DNA from: Granulosicoccus antarcticus IMCC3135
Lineage (GTDB): Bacteria; Pseudomonadota; Gammaproteobacteria; Granulosicoccales; Granulosicoccaceae
Direction: 5' to 3'
Length of the DNA stretch: 64,000 bases
Assembly: GCF_002215215.1 (NCBI RefSeq)
Contig: NZ_CP018632.1
Coordinates: 6,692,501 to 6,756,500 of the forward strand
The translations under genes were made by a program, and so were the position numbers. The notes below the pieces were generated by a model. That model did not search any database. It worked only from the letters and a program-made list of their open reading frames with translations, and was not told where the DNA came from. Shown here in pieces: positions 1 through 10,614 of this stretch; within the stretch, counting starts at the first letter, position 1, and each line of letters starts with the position of its first letter.

Positions 1-158
1 TGTTCCAGCGCAGCCTCATAGGCCAGCGCAGCCTGCCCGTCATCGTTGGCTGCCTGTACGCCAGAACCAGGCATGATCAGCATGATTCCCACTATCGAGG
101 CAAACAGATTCCCCTTGCAGCCAACAGCGAAGTCTTTTAATGGCGCGTAACAATCCAT
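1..158 (-). CDS. N-terminal part of an exported protein (truncated by window edge)
   Basis: An open frame starts with ATG at 158 and runs off the left edge without a stop, giving 52 visible residues. Residues 1-35 form a signal peptide with a hydrophobic core and a likely cleavage after GVQA. The mature part begins AANDDGQAALAYEAALE, an Ala-rich helical stretch of the kind seen in TPR or Sel1 repeats. The start lies 9 bp after the stop of the upstream HAMP gene, so the two probably share a transcript. Export to the periplasm is inferred from the signal peptide; the function cannot be judged from this fragment. Confidence 0.55.
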   Translation of the reverse strand, partial: MDCYAPLKDFAVGCKGNLFASIVGIMLIMPGSGVQAANDDGQAALAYEAALE

Positions 159-167
159 GATCACAGC

Positions 168-815
168 CTACCGTTGCTGTTGGCCGGACTGATCATCACG
201 AACGGACTCTTCATTCCTTGCCACAGGCCCGTCAAAGTAACTCAATACATCACGGCACTCGACCATGGCCTGGTGGACTTGTGCAGCATCCGGCGGCGGC
301 TGATTTTCCAGCGTGTCGATCACTCTGGTCAGTGCCCGCGCCTCTCCGATCTTGCCTTGCACCTGCTCCATGGCACGATTCAGAGCTTCACATAACTCAC
401 TGAATTCTTTTGCATCGTTACTGCGCAGGCGAACATCCAGATTACCATCACCAACCTCGTTCAAGGCTCGGCGAATGGCCAGGATCGGACTACCCAGACG
501 CCGCAGTATGTACACAGCGATGGCTGTCGTGACCAAGCCATTGATCAGCAACATCACCAGAACCCACTTACCCAGCACATTACCCATATCGGGTACTGAA
601 TCTGCCATGGCTCGCATATCTTCCGATGCGAACAGCAGAGGCGCATTACCTGCGACCAGATTGCCGAGAAAGGTGTAATAGAACACACCGAGCACCAGAG
701 TCGACTGCACGATGAAGAACAGGCTCAACAGGAAAACCCTGCGGATCTGACGCATCTGGAAATTCTTGTCGCGAATCAGCGACATTGGAAACCGAGCGTC
801 AGAAGAACGTGCCAT
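168..815 (-). CDS. Membrane protein with HAMP domain, no output domain
   Basis: This 215-residue protein has a short cytoplasmic N-terminus, a first membrane segment (about 26-48), a periplasmic loop of about 35 residues, a second membrane segment (about 83-104) and then a HAMP linker (about 105-157, including RRLGSPILAIRRALNEVGDG). The remaining 55 residues are polar and helical. No kinase, GGDEF or methyl-accepting domain follows, so the HAMP relay ends in an unrecognised tail. HAMP domains normally pass a periplasmic signal to a cytoplasmic output, so a partner protein or dimer effect may be involved. An AGGGG ribosome site lies 9 bp before the ATG. It follows aroG by 138 bp on the same strand. 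Confidence 0.7.
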   Translation of the reverse strand: MARSSDARFPMSLIRDKNFQMRQIRRVFLLSLFFIVQSTLVLGVFYYTFLGNLVAGNAPLLFASEDMRAMADSVPDMGNVLGKWVLVMLLINGLVTTAIAVYILRRLGSPILAIRRALNEVGDGNLDVRLRSNDAKEFSELCEALNRAMEQVQGKIGEARALTRVIDTLENQPPPDAAQVHQAMVECRDVLSYFDGPVARNEESVRDDQSGQQQR

Positions 816-953
816 GGAACTACCCCTGTAAAACTCAGTGCATTGAGCGATACAGGGCAGAGCGGCTTTACGAGCGCTTACTTGACAGCTCGAAAGCTCT
901 GGCAGACGCTTTCGAGCGACCTGCTCTTCGGGAGTGTGGAAGGCTTAACAGAA

Positions 954-2012
954 TCAGCTTTGAGTGCGACGCTTCTGCACCGCTTCTGCCAACTGCTCCA
1001 GCAATGGCACTGTGTCATCCCAGCCCAGGCAGGCATCAGTCACGCTCTGCCCACGAACCAGCGGCTTGCTGTCCGGGTTCTGACTACCTTCGACCAGGTT
1101 GCTCTCGATCATGACGCCCATGATGCGATTATCGCCTGCGCTGACCTGAGCACAGATATCGCGACACACATAGCTTTGACGCTGAGGTAATTTGCGCGAA
1201 TTGGCATGACTGCAATCAATCATGACGCGCTCTGGTAAACCTGCCTTGGCCAGCATCGCACCCGCATCATCGACACTTGCGGCGTCATAATTGGTGTGGG
1301 ATTTACCGCCGCGCAGAATCAGATGGCAATCGTTATTGCCCGTCGTCTGAACAATGGCAGAGTTGCCCTCTTTGGTGACTGAAAGAAAGTTGTGGGCACC
1401 TCGAGCAGCGCCAATAGCGTCAACAGCGATCTGCATGCTGCCAGCCGTGCCGTTCTTGAAACCTACCGGGCAAGACAAACCCGAGGCCAGCTCACGATGT
1501 CCCTGGCTTTCCGTGGTCCGAGCGCCAATAGCGCCCCAACCAACAAGATCAGCAATGTATTGTGGACTGATCAGGTCGAGATACTCGACACCCGCTGGCA
1601 GACCCATCTCATTGATACCGCTCAACAGACGGCGTGCGATTTCCAGCCCTTCATTGATCTTGAAGGTGTTGTCCATGGTTGGATCGTTGATCAGCCCCTT
1701 CCAACCCACTGTGGTTCGGGGTTTTTCGAAATAGACTCGCATGACGATGCTCAGATCAGCAGCTAGCGAACGCTGAATAACGGCCAGCTTTTCAGCATAT
1801 TCAAGAGCGGCTTCAGGATCGTGTATCGAGCAAGGCCCGACAACAACGACCATACGATCGTCACTACCCTTCAATATATCGCGAACATCGCTGCGGCAAC
1901 GCGTGACAGTCTGCGCAGCTGTGTCACTCACGGGAAGCAGGTTGATCAGCTCCATCGGAGCACGCAGTTCACGCATTCCGGAGATGCGCAGATCGTCTGT
2001 ATTAGTAGTCAT
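954..2012 (-). CDS. aroG: 3-deoxy-7-phosphoheptulonate synthase, class I (DAHP synthase)
   Basis: It catalyses condensation of phosphoenolpyruvate and erythrose 4-phosphate, the first committed step of the shikimate pathway, in the cytoplasm. The 352-residue length matches the class I AroF/G/H family. Visible family motifs are VVVVGPCSIHDPEAALEYA near residue 57, the substrate loop EKPRTTVGWKGL near 97, and the metal-site region VMIDCSHANSRK near 265. The feedback specificity (Phe, Tyr or Trp) cannot be assigned by eye, so the aroG symbol is by family only. The ATG has an AGGT ribosome site. It sits downstream of hisG after 59 bp, an aromatic gene appended to a histidine gene rather than the usual hisD. 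Confidence 0.92.
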   Translation of the reverse strand: MTTNTDDLRISGMRELRAPMELINLLPVSDTAAQTVTRCRSDVRDILKGSDDRMVVVVGPCSIHDPEAALEYAEKLAVIQRSLAADLSIVMRVYFEKPRTTVGWKGLINDPTMDNTFKINEGLEIARRLLSGINEMGLPAGVEYLDLISPQYIADLVGWGAIGARTTESQGHRELASGLSCPVGFKNGTAGSMQIAVDAIGAARGAHNFLSVTKEGNSAIVQTTGNNDCHLILRGGKSHTNYDAASVDDAGAMLAKAGLPERVMIDCSHANSRKLPQRQSYVCRDICAQVSAGDNRIMGVMIESNLVEGSQNPDSKPLVRGQSVTDACLGWDDTVPLLEQLAEAVQKRRTQS

Positions 2013-2071
2013 GGGATATTACCTGAATAGAAATCGTTTCAAATGCCGTGGAACTGCCAAAGGGTCGTGAC

Positions 2072-3993
<1,922 letters not shown>

Positions 3994-4190
3994 TCATCAG
4001 TGCCGGAAGGAGACTTTCCTGCACGATGACAGGACTGGCTAGATGTTGATTATATCAGGACCACGCTTGCGGAAATGCCTGCTGGAAAGACAAAGCCTGT
4101 AACGATCATGATGAATCATGACCGTTTTGACCTGTTCTGGCATTTCCCAAGGCAGTGAATTCGGGCATATAGCCCAAATCACACGCCAGA

Positions 4191-4487
4191 TCAGGCGATT
4201 ATTTCTTCAACCTGACAGACCCTGGCTAACTGCTGGATTCCTTCGGGCACCTGATTGAAAGTTACCTGGTGTCCCGCGCGTCGGGCGAGCCCCTTGAGCT
4301 CGACCATCAATGCCAAAGCAGCACTATTACAACTCGCCACGTTCTCGAAACTGATTTGCAGTTGCTCGCTGGCGCCCACCATGGCTCCCAATCGATCCAG
4401 AGCTTCTTTGGCAGTAGTAAAATCCAGATCGCCCGAAACCTTGCAGAGCTCGTCGGTCTGCTCTACCGCAAAAGCAACCTTCTTCAC
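4191..4487 (-). CDS. mlaB: STAS-domain protein of the Mla phospholipid transport complex
   Basis: This 98-residue cytoplasmic protein is a single STAS domain. MlaB binds the MlaF ATPase and stabilises the inner-membrane MlaFEDB complex. The conserved SCNSAALALMVELKGLAR segment near residue 52 holds the STAS serine loop. The start is GTG at 4487, overlapping the mlaC stop (GTGA), so expression is coupled to mlaC. Assignment rests mainly on the position as last gene of mlaFEDCB, since STAS sequences diverge strongly. Confidence 0.88.
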   Translation of the reverse strand: MKKVAFAVEQTDELCKVSGDLDFTTAKEALDRLGAMVGASEQLQISFENVASCNSAALALMVELKGLARRAGHQVTFNQVPEGIQQLARVCQVEEIIA

Positions 4488-5086
4488 TTTGCGTTCCGAT
4501 CCTTGAGCGTCTTTATGAGCCCATCAATTCCACCTTTGCCGATCTCGCTCGTGAAAGCTGTTCGGTAGTTCGTTACCAGACTGATGTTATTGACTTCGAT
4601 GTCATAGATCGTCCAACCACCCTTTTCACGCAATTTATAGACAACCGGCACATCGCTACCGCCGGATTGAGTGAAGGTTGAGCGAACCACAGCACGATCT
4701 TCTCGTTCTTCTGGTCGGAAAGGATCAAAAGTGATGGTTTCACCGCTGTATTGGGTCAAGGCACCGGTATAGGTATTCAGCAGCAAAGTTTCGAATTCTT
4801 CAACCAATTCAACTTGCTGTGACTCATCGGCCCTGCGCCAGAATTTACCGACAGCCAGTTTGGTCATGGTATCGAAATCCAGGTGAGGAACGATCAGCTC
4901 GTCTACCTTGCTTTGCAGATAGTCCGGATCGGACTCGATCTTGTCGCCATCGTTCTTCAAAACATCAAGCATGGAGGTAATGGAGGATTCCACCATTTCC
5001 TGAGCAGGATGGTCCGCCGCAAACGTGGCCATGCTGGCAACACTCAGAATGAGTGACGTCAGTACCACTTGAATCTTTTTAAACAT
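4484..5086 (-). CDS. mlaC: Periplasmic phospholipid-binding protein of the Mla pathway
   Basis: MlaC shuttles phospholipids through the periplasm between the outer-membrane MlaA complex and the inner-membrane MlaFEDB complex. The 200-residue product has a Sec signal peptide (residues 1-23, cleavage after TFA). The mature part matches the MlaC/Ttg2D family, with VDELIVPHLDFDTMTKLAVGK near 68 and GGWTIYDIEVNNISLVTNYR near 157. It is fourth in the five-gene operon, 47 bp after mlaD and overlapping mlaB. Confidence 0.95.
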   Translation of the reverse strand: MFKKIQVVLTSLILSVASMATFAADHPAQEMVESSITSMLDVLKNDGDKIESDPDYLQSKVDELIVPHLDFDTMTKLAVGKFWRRADESQQVELVEEFETLLLNTYTGALTQYSGETITFDPFRPEEREDRAVVRSTFTQSGGSDVPVVYKLREKGGWTIYDIEVNNISLVTNYRTAFTSEIGKGGIDGLIKTLKDRNAK

Positions 5087-5133
5087 GCCTGGGTTCTTCC
5101 TTAAATTTTGAGTAATGGCGGTGTCTTTCCAGA

Positions 5134-5598
5134 CTAGCTTCCACCAGAACGGCTGAACAGCACCTGACCGATAAGCCTTTCCAAGACAATTGCCGATTGT
5201 GTGAGCGTAATTTCATCGGTGTTTTGCAACATGTCAATTTCTGCGCCCGGATCCAGCCCGATGTACTGCTCGCCCAGCAAACCTGCTGTATAGATGCTAG
5301 CGGTCGTATCGGTCGGAAAAGTGTCGCTGAATTTCTCGTCTATGCTCAGACTCACACTAGCTTCGAAGGTTTCAGCGTCATAAGTGATTTTCGTCACCTC
5401 TCCGACCTTCACACCACTGGCGGCAACGGAAGCCCTGGGCTTGAGCCCACCGACGTTCTCGAATTTGGCGACCAGTGTGTAGCCTTCACTACTGGAAAAA
5501 CTGGTGAGGTTACTTATTTTGGTGGCCAGTACGAAAATGGCTCCAAAAAACAGGAGCATGAATACCCCTACCATTACCTCGATTGCACGTGAATTCAT
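5134..5598 (-). CDS. mlaD: MCE-domain substrate-binding subunit of the Mla transporter
   Basis: MlaD is anchored in the inner membrane by one N-terminal helix (residues 6-27) and forms a hexameric MCE ring in the periplasm through which lipid passes to or from MlaC. The MCE domain spans about 36-115, with GYTLVAKFENVGGLKPRA and the VGEVTKI turn. At 154 residues the length is typical of the single-MCE MlaD family. It lies 20 bp after mlaE. Confidence 0.95.
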   Translation of the reverse strand: MNSRAIEVMVGVFMLLFFGAIFVLATKISNLTSFSSSEGYTLVAKFENVGGLKPRASVAASGVKVGEVTKITYDAETFEASVSLSIDEKFSDTFPTDTTASIYTAGLLGEQYIGLDPGAEIDMLQNTDEITLTQSAIVLERLIGQVLFSRSGGS

Positions 5599-5618
5599 TG
5601 AAAATCTCTTGAATTTGA

Positions 5619-6392
5619 CTAGAACATGACTGCTGTGAGCAGGAAGTCCAGGCCGAGAATAGCCAGGGACGAATAAACTACCGTTCGGGTAGTTGCACTA
5701 CTGACGCCCTCGGAGGTCGGAATGCAATCCGCGCCTTCGAAGATGGCTATCCAGGACACTACAAAACCGAAAACCAGACCTTTTATCAGGCCGTTACCGA
5801 CATCACTGGTAAAACTGGTCGCAGATTGCATCTGTGACCAGAAGGCACTGGCATCAATACCCAGTACTTCCACGCCCACCAGATGCCCACCCATGACGCC
5901 TACGGCACTGAACATGGCGGCCAGCATGGGCAATGCAATGAAGCCTGCCAGAAAGCGAGGAGCAAAAACACGCTTGTAAGGATCAACCGCCATCATTTCC
6001 AGCCCGGAGAGCTGTTCGGTTGCCTTCATCAATCCGATTTCGGCGGTCATCGCAGAGCCTGCCCTACCGGCGAACAGCAAACCTGTTACAACCGGACCGA
6101 GCTCACGTACCAGAGTCAGTGCAACCAACGTACCTACGCGGTTCTCCTGGCCAAAATCAATGAGTGTGTTGTAGGCCTGAAGTGCCAGCACCATGCCAAC
6201 GAAAAGACCTGACACGAGCACGATAGACAGGGTCATCACCCCATTGGCATGCAGTTGCTTGACCAGTAGCGAGGGGCGTTTGAGAAGAGAAAACAGCGCA
6301 CCCAGCATGTGCACCAGGAACACGGTTGCGCGTCCCAGCCGCTCGACTTTGTTGATCCAGCCGCGCCCGAATCGTTGCAGAAAATCGATCAT
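5619..6392 (-). CDS. mlaE: Permease subunit of the Mla phospholipid ABC transporter
   Basis: This 257-residue integral membrane protein is the MlaE/YrbE permease that pairs with the MlaF ATPase. Five or so hydrophobic segments are visible. The family motif ALTLVRELGPVVTGLLFAGR with the following EIGLMKATEQ is at about 91-125. The start codon overlaps the mlaF stop (ATGA), as expected for a tightly coupled permease-ATPase pair. Confidence 0.96.
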   Translation of the reverse strand: MIDFLQRFGRGWINKVERLGRATVFLVHMLGALFSLLKRPSLLVKQLHANGVMTLSIVLVSGLFVGMVLALQAYNTLIDFGQENRVGTLVALTLVRELGPVVTGLLFAGRAGSAMTAEIGLMKATEQLSGLEMMAVDPYKRVFAPRFLAGFIALPMLAAMFSAVGVMGGHLVGVEVLGIDASAFWSQMQSATSFTSDVGNGLIKGLVFGFVVSWIAIFEGADCIPTSEGVSSATTRTVVYSSLAILGLDFLLTAVMF

Positions 6393-7237
6393 CGCGCCGC
6401 CTCAGCCTGCGGTTTTGCAGCTGTTGCCGGCAATTCCCCCAGAAGTTCACTTGCATAATCGGGCGCCGGCGCCTGGAACGGGACAGGCCCGTCTGGCTTG
6501 CCGTGTAAAAACTGCTGGACCCACTCTGACTCGGAAGATTCCAGCTGAGCCGGAGAGCCGGCTTCCACCACCACACCGTCGGAGATAATGACCGCGTAGT
6601 CGGAAATGGACAAAGCCTCTTTCAAATCGTGCGAGACCATGAGACTGGTCAAGCCCAGTGCTGAATTGACTGTTTTGATGAGTTCCAGCAATACGCCCAT
6701 GGATATGGGGTCCTGCCCGGTAAACGGCTCGTCATACATGATCATCATAGGGTCAAAAACCAGCGCTCTTGCCAATGCAGCGCGCCGTGCCATACCACCT
6801 GACAATTCGGCTGGCGACAGATCTTTCGCACCACGCAGACCAACCGCATGCAAACGCATGAGCACCAGATGTGAAATCAGGGATTCTGGCAGATCGGTAT
6901 GTTCTCGCAACGGATAAGCCACGTTTTCAAAAACACTCAGATCAGTCAGCAAGGCGCCTGACTGGAACAGCATGCCAAGCCGCTTGCGCAACTCGTACAG
7001 CTCGGAGCGCTTGAGCTTTCCGACATTGAGCCCGTCAACCGTGATTGAGCCTTGTTCGGCTTTCAACTGGCCACCGATCATCTTCAGAAGCGTGGTCTTG
7101 CCTGTGCCGCTCGGTCCCAGAATAGTGGTTACCTTGCCGCGCGGCACATCCAGGTTCAAACCACGGAAGATATGCTTGCTACCTCGGGAGAAGTGCAAGT
7201 CACGAATCTGGACAAGCGTCGGTCCATCGTCAGACAT
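6389..7237 (-). CDS. mlaF: ATPase subunit of the Mla phospholipid ABC transporter
   Basis: MlaF powers lipid movement between the inner membrane and MlaC. It carries an intact Walker A (GPSGTGKTT), a signature motif LSGGMARR and a Walker B MIMYDEPFTGQDP. The first in-frame codon is a TTG at 7261, but the ATG at 7237 gives the expected MSDDGPTLVQIRDLHF N-terminus and a 282-residue protein. A tail of about 25 residues rich in Pro and Ala follows the ABC domain. It is the first gene of the minus-strand mla operon and faces mlaA across a 219-bp divergent promoter region. Confidence 0.95.
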   Translation of the reverse strand: MSDDGPTLVQIRDLHFSRGSKHIFRGLNLDVPRGKVTTILGPSGTGKTTLLKMIGGQLKAEQGSITVDGLNVGKLKRSELYELRKRLGMLFQSGALLTDLSVFENVAYPLREHTDLPESLISHLVLMRLHAVGLRGAKDLSPAELSGGMARRAALARALVFDPMMIMYDEPFTGQDPISMGVLLELIKTVNSALGLTSLMVSHDLKEALSISDYAVIISDGVVVEAGSPAQLESSESEWVQQFLHGKPDGPVPFQAPAPDYASELLGELPATAAKPQAEAAR

Positions 7238-7358
7238 GTTGATTGAGGTACTCAAGTGCAATCGAATCGGGGGGAGTGTACCAGCTTGCCTGTCATACCC
7301 TGTCGGACATAACCATGTACGAATAGCAACAAATGGGCAGTCTCTCGCCAGCTGACCT

Positions 7359-7398
7359 CGTTACCTTGTCCGTTCATTCGTTACCTCGTCCGTTCATC
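7359..7398. repeat. Tandem 20-bp direct repeat in the mlaF-mlaA divergent promoter region
   Basis: Two adjacent 20-bp units (7359-7378 and 7379-7398) of the form CGTTACCTYGTCCGTTCATY differ at two positions. They end 10 bp before a TACAAT hexamer (7409-7414) that could be the -10 element of mlaA. A head-to-tail spacing of 20 bp is about two helical turns, which would suit a protein binding one face of the DNA. That regulatory role is inferred. Confidence 0.6.
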
Positions 7399-7456
7399 CA
7401 GTGTCAGCTACAATGATCATGGAATCCCCGTCACTGATGTCAAACACTACAGTCCA

Positions 7457-8461
7457 ATGGCAAAGCCAATACCCAGAAAGTTATTCCTGCTTGTCACGTT
7501 ACTCGCACTGTATTTGACAGGTTGTGCCAGTAACCCGCCCACTGGGCCCGTTTACGACCCGTTCGAGAACGCAAACCGCAAGATTTATGCGTTCAATACT
7601 GCTGTCGATAATGCAGTTCTCAAGCCAGTCGCCAAAGGCTACCGATTCATATTGCCCGACTTCGTAGAGGTGGGGGTCAATAACTTCTTTAGCAACCTTG
7701 ACGATATCAATGTCATTGTTAACGGCCTCTTGCAAGGCAAATTCAAACAGGCAGGCAGCGATACCGGCCGGTTTCTCTACAATAGTACAGCAGGCATCTT
7801 GGGGCTCATCGATTTCAGCACCCGTGCCGGCATGGTCAAGCACAACGAGTCATTCGGCCAGACCCTGGGCGTCTGGGGTATTGGTGAAGGCCCCTATCTG
7901 ATGCTGCCATTCCTGGGCCCTGCCAACGGCCGCTCCAGCACGGGCCTGGTTGTCGAAACGTTTACAACCAATGTCGATCCGTACCTGACGGATAACTCAG
8001 ATGCCCTGATCGGGTTGACAGCACTGGAACTTATTGCTCTGCGTGCACGCCTGCTGGCGGCCGGCCAGTTTCTCGATAATGCCATTGACCCTTATCAGAC
8101 GCTGCGAGATTTCTGGGTCCAGCAACATCGTTCAGCAACCTGGGAAGGCACGCGCGAAGTACGTATCGGCAGCGCATATGACAACGATGATTTCGACGAT
8201 CTGGATCAATTGGACGAACTCGATGAGCTGGATGAACTGGACCGGCTCGATGCTCCGGGCGGTAGCGATGAGCTGGACGAACTTGACGAGCTGGATCGAC
8301 TCGATGCACTGGACAATGCCACCAAGCCGGACGAACTGGACGAACTGGATCGACTCGATGCACTGGACAATGCCACCAAACCAGACGAGCTTGATGAGCT
8401 GGACCGACTGGATGCGCTGGATAAACAGAGCCAGCCCGATGAACTGGATGCCGTAGACTAG
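7457..8461 (+). CDS. mlaA: MlaA (VacJ) outer-membrane lipoprotein with acidic C-terminal repeats
   Basis: MlaA removes phospholipid from the outer leaflet of the outer membrane and hands it to MlaC. The 334-residue protein begins with a lipoprotein signal peptide ending in the lipobox LTGC (Cys about 23). The MlaA core follows to about residue 235, with DPFENANRKIYAFN and VNNFFSNLDDINVIVN motifs. From about residue 248 on, the sequence departs from the family and becomes a highly acidic repeat array of DELDELDRLDALDNATKP units. Typical MlaA proteins of about 250 residues lack this tail. It is divergent from the mlaFEDCB operon, placing all Mla components together. Confidence 0.94.
   Translation: MAKPIPRKLFLLVTLLALYLTGCASNPPTGPVYDPFENANRKIYAFNTAVDNAVLKPVAKGYRFILPDFVEVGVNNFFSNLDDINVIVNGLLQGKFKQAGSDTGRFLYNSTAGILGLIDFSTRAGMVKHNESFGQTLGVWGIGEGPYLMLPFLGPANGRSSTGLVVETFTTNVDPYLTDNSDALIGLTALELIALRARLLAAGQFLDNAIDPYQTLRDFWVQQHRSATWEGTREVRIGSAYDNDDFDDLDQLDELDELDELDRLDAPGGSDELDELDELDRLDALDNATKPDELDELDRLDALDNATKPDELDELDRLDALDKQSQPDELDAVD
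8198..8437 (+). repeat. In-frame 54-bp tandem repeats encoding the acidic MlaA tail
   Basis: Three near-perfect 54-bp units (8276-8329, 8330-8383, 8384-8437) encode the 18-residue unit DELDELDRLDALDNATKP, the last ending KQSQP. They are preceded by a degenerate stretch (8198-8275) of shorter LDELDE heptad-like units. Synonymous differences between units show that the array has been kept in frame while drifting, and the high nucleotide identity allows copy-number change by slippage. Confidence 0.9.
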
Positions 8462-8499
8462 AAGAGTCATATTGCGCCCCCGATAACTCAGACTAGCCG

Positions 8500-9474
8500 A
8501 TGCCCACCAACCCTGATTCCCTACTCAGCCTCGGCCGCTCCGTCATCCGTGTCGAAGCGGCGGCTATTGCACAACTAGAATCACGAATCGACCAGAATTT
8601 TGTGCGTGCCTGCGAATTACTGATCGCCTGCAAAGGACGAATCGTGGTCTGCGGCATTGGCAAGTCAGGGCATATAGGTGCCAAGCTGGCAGCCACTCTG
8701 GCCAGCACAGGCAGTCCGGCATTTTTCGTTCATGCAGCAGAAGCCAGTCATGGCGATCTGGGCATGTTTCGCAGTGATGATGTTGTCATTGCCATCTCCT
8801 ATTCAGGAGGCTCATCAGAATTATTGATACTGACACCGGGTATCAGACGCATGGGTATTCCCCTGATCAGTCTCTGTGGAGAACCTGATTCACCGCTGGC
8901 ACAGGCTTCAGATATTGTCCTGAATACGCACGTGGAGCGCGAAGCTTGCCCCTTGGGCCTGACACCCACCGCCAGCACCACAGCCTCACTGGCTTTCGGT
9001 GACGCTCTGGCCATCGCACTACTCGGTGCACGCGGATTTACCGAGGAAGACTTTGCACGCTCACACCCCGGCGGACGACTGGGACGTCGCTTGTTGATTC
9101 AGGTAGCCGACGTGATGACACAAGGCGCAGCCTGCCCGCGCAGTCTTGATACAGCCTCATTGCGGGATGCTGTGGCAGAAATCACATCAAAGGGGCTGGG
9201 AATGGTGGCTTTGACCAATGATAACGATGAGCTCACGGGGGTTTTTACCGATGGAGATTTGCGTCGCACTTTTGATCGGGATGTCGATATCCGCAACCTG
9301 ACTGTCAGCTCCATCATGACCCACAATCCGGCCACCATCACCCGCGAAGAAATGGCTTTCAATGCGGTGACACGCATGCAGGAACTACGCATCACATCAT
9401 TACCCGTGGTTACCGACAACAAGCTTGAAGGTGTCGTGACCATGCACGCCCTACTGGCTGCCGGGGTCGTCTGA
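8500..9474 (+). CDS. kdsD: Arabinose-5-phosphate isomerase (KpsF/GutQ family)
   Basis: It interconverts ribulose 5-phosphate and arabinose 5-phosphate, the first step toward the Kdo sugar of LPS. The 324-residue protein has an N-terminal SIS sugar-isomerase domain (about 30-180, with GIGKSGHIGAKLAATLASTG and the HAAEASHGDLGM loop) and two C-terminal CBS domains (about 205-320). This is the standard KdsD layout. It heads a run with lptC, lptA and lptB. The kdsC phosphatase gene, which often lies between kdsD and lptC, is missing: only 7 bp separate the two. Confidence 0.95.
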   Translation: MPTNPDSLLSLGRSVIRVEAAAIAQLESRIDQNFVRACELLIACKGRIVVCGIGKSGHIGAKLAATLASTGSPAFFVHAAEASHGDLGMFRSDDVVIAISYSGGSSELLILTPGIRRMGIPLISLCGEPDSPLAQASDIVLNTHVEREACPLGLTPTASTTASLAFGDALAIALLGARGFTEEDFARSHPGGRLGRRLLIQVADVMTQGAACPRSLDTASLRDAVAEITSKGLGMVALTNDNDELTGVFTDGDLRRTFDRDVDIRNLTVSSIMTHNPATITREEMAFNAVTRMQELRITSLPVVTDNKLEGVVTMHALLAAGVV

Positions 9475-9481
9475 ATCACAC

Positions 9482-10060
9482 ATGTTCTCCACTCTGCTTT
9501 CACGTTACTGGCTGCTGATCCCAATATTGATACTGGTCGTCGTGGTTGTCGATCTTATCGAGGAAGCGCCCGAAATCTTCAATGTCGAAGAAACCATCAA
9601 CATGCGCGAGACCCGCTCGGACTACTACATGGCCGACTTTCGCTCGCGCAAATATGACAAACAGGGACAGATCGAATATACGATTCGGGGTGAGACACTG
9701 GCGCACTACCCGGATAATGATCGATCCGAAATAACGGCGCCGCGAGTCGAGCTGAATCGTGAAGGTGCTCAGTGGCAGATTCAATCCGATAGCGGCACTT
9801 TTGACACCTCCCCAGACCTGTTCACCCTGCACGGCGATGTTATTGTCAAACGATCTGCAGCGGACTACGACCCGATCACCATACGTACCAGCACCTTGAC
9901 GGTAGCCACCGAGTCCAATGAGGTCAGCACCGATGCCGTCATCGAAATCAGTGCGCCGGCCTGGCGTCTGCAGGCGACGGGCCTGAAATCAGCCATTGAT
10001 CAAGGTAAGCTCTCCCTGCTTTCCGAAGTCACCGGACGCTACGAGGTACCTGGCCCGTGA
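9482..10060 (+). CDS. lptC: LPS export protein LptC
   Basis: LptC is a bitopic inner-membrane protein that receives LPS from LptBFG and passes it to LptA. The 192-residue product has one N-terminal membrane segment (residues 10-24) followed by a periplasmic beta-jellyroll domain with the pattern YTIRGETLAHYPDNDRSEI near 60 and FTLHGDVIVKR near 113. The gene overlaps the lptA start (GTGA), and the LPS context makes the identification firm. Confidence 0.92.
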   Translation: MFSTLLSRYWLLIPILILVVVVVDLIEEAPEIFNVEETINMRETRSDYYMADFRSRKYDKQGQIEYTIRGETLAHYPDNDRSEITAPRVELNREGAQWQIQSDSGTFDTSPDLFTLHGDVIVKRSAADYDPITIRTSTLTVATESNEVSTDAVIEISAPAWRLQATGLKSAIDQGKLSLLSEVTGRYEVPGP

Positions 10061-10614
10061 AACCTGAACATGAAAACCAAAAACAGACTTCCTCGCAATC
10101 AAGGTCATCTTTCATGAGCAGGCTGCTCCTGAGCACGCTGCTATGCATCTACGCAGCGCTACTCAATCCGGCTCTGGCACGCGAAAATGATCTTGCCCAG
10201 CCAATCGAAGTACAGGCAGACAAGTCTGAATTCGACGAAGTGGCCGGCACCCAGACTCTCACTGGAAATGTCGAAATTACTCAGGGAAGCATGCGTATAA
10301 CCGCTGACCACATTGCCATTTTATTGAAAAACAATGCCTTGAGCACGATTACCGGCAACGGCTCACCCATCCGCTTCGAACAAGAGAACGAGGCCGGCGA
10401 ACTGATGAGTGGCCAGGCAGAGCGTATTTCCTACGATGCTCTGGCAGGTGTACTGACACTCGAAGGCAGTGCAACCTTGAGCCAGCCGAAACAGGAACTG
10501 GTCAGCGAACGCATCACCTTTAACGCCAGAACACAGAAGGTCAGCGCAGAGGGTGGCCCCAAATCGGGCCGCGTCAGCATTCAGATTCAGCCACCCACGA
10601 GCGCTGACGAGTGA
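10057..10614 (+). CDS. lptA: LPS transport periplasmic bridge protein LptA
   Basis: LptA polymerises into the periplasmic bridge that carries LPS from LptC to LptD. The OstA-type domain spans about 45-165, with [20 protein letters not shown] and [10 protein letters not shown]. The coupled start is a GTG at 10057 that overlaps the lptC stop and gives 185 residues. A second start, ATG at 10114 with an AAGG ribosome site, would begin exactly at the signal peptide ([17 protein letters not shown], cleavage after ALA) and may be the true one. The stop overlaps lptB. Confidence 0.93.
   Translation: MKPEHENQKQTSSQSRSSFMSRLLLSTLLCIYAALLNPALARENDLAQPIEVQADKSEFDEVAGTQTLTGNVEITQGSMRITADHIAILLKNNALSTITGNGSPIRFEQENEAGELMSGQAERISYDALAGVLTLEGSATLSQPKQELVSERITFNARTQKVSAEGGPKSGRVSIQIQPPTSADE

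Noticed and set aside
8031..8470. Overlapping open frames on both strands across the mlaA 3' end
   Set aside because: They are translations of the 54-bp repeat in other frames (for example Ile/Gln/Phe-rich or Pro/Val/His-rich products) with no ribosome sites.
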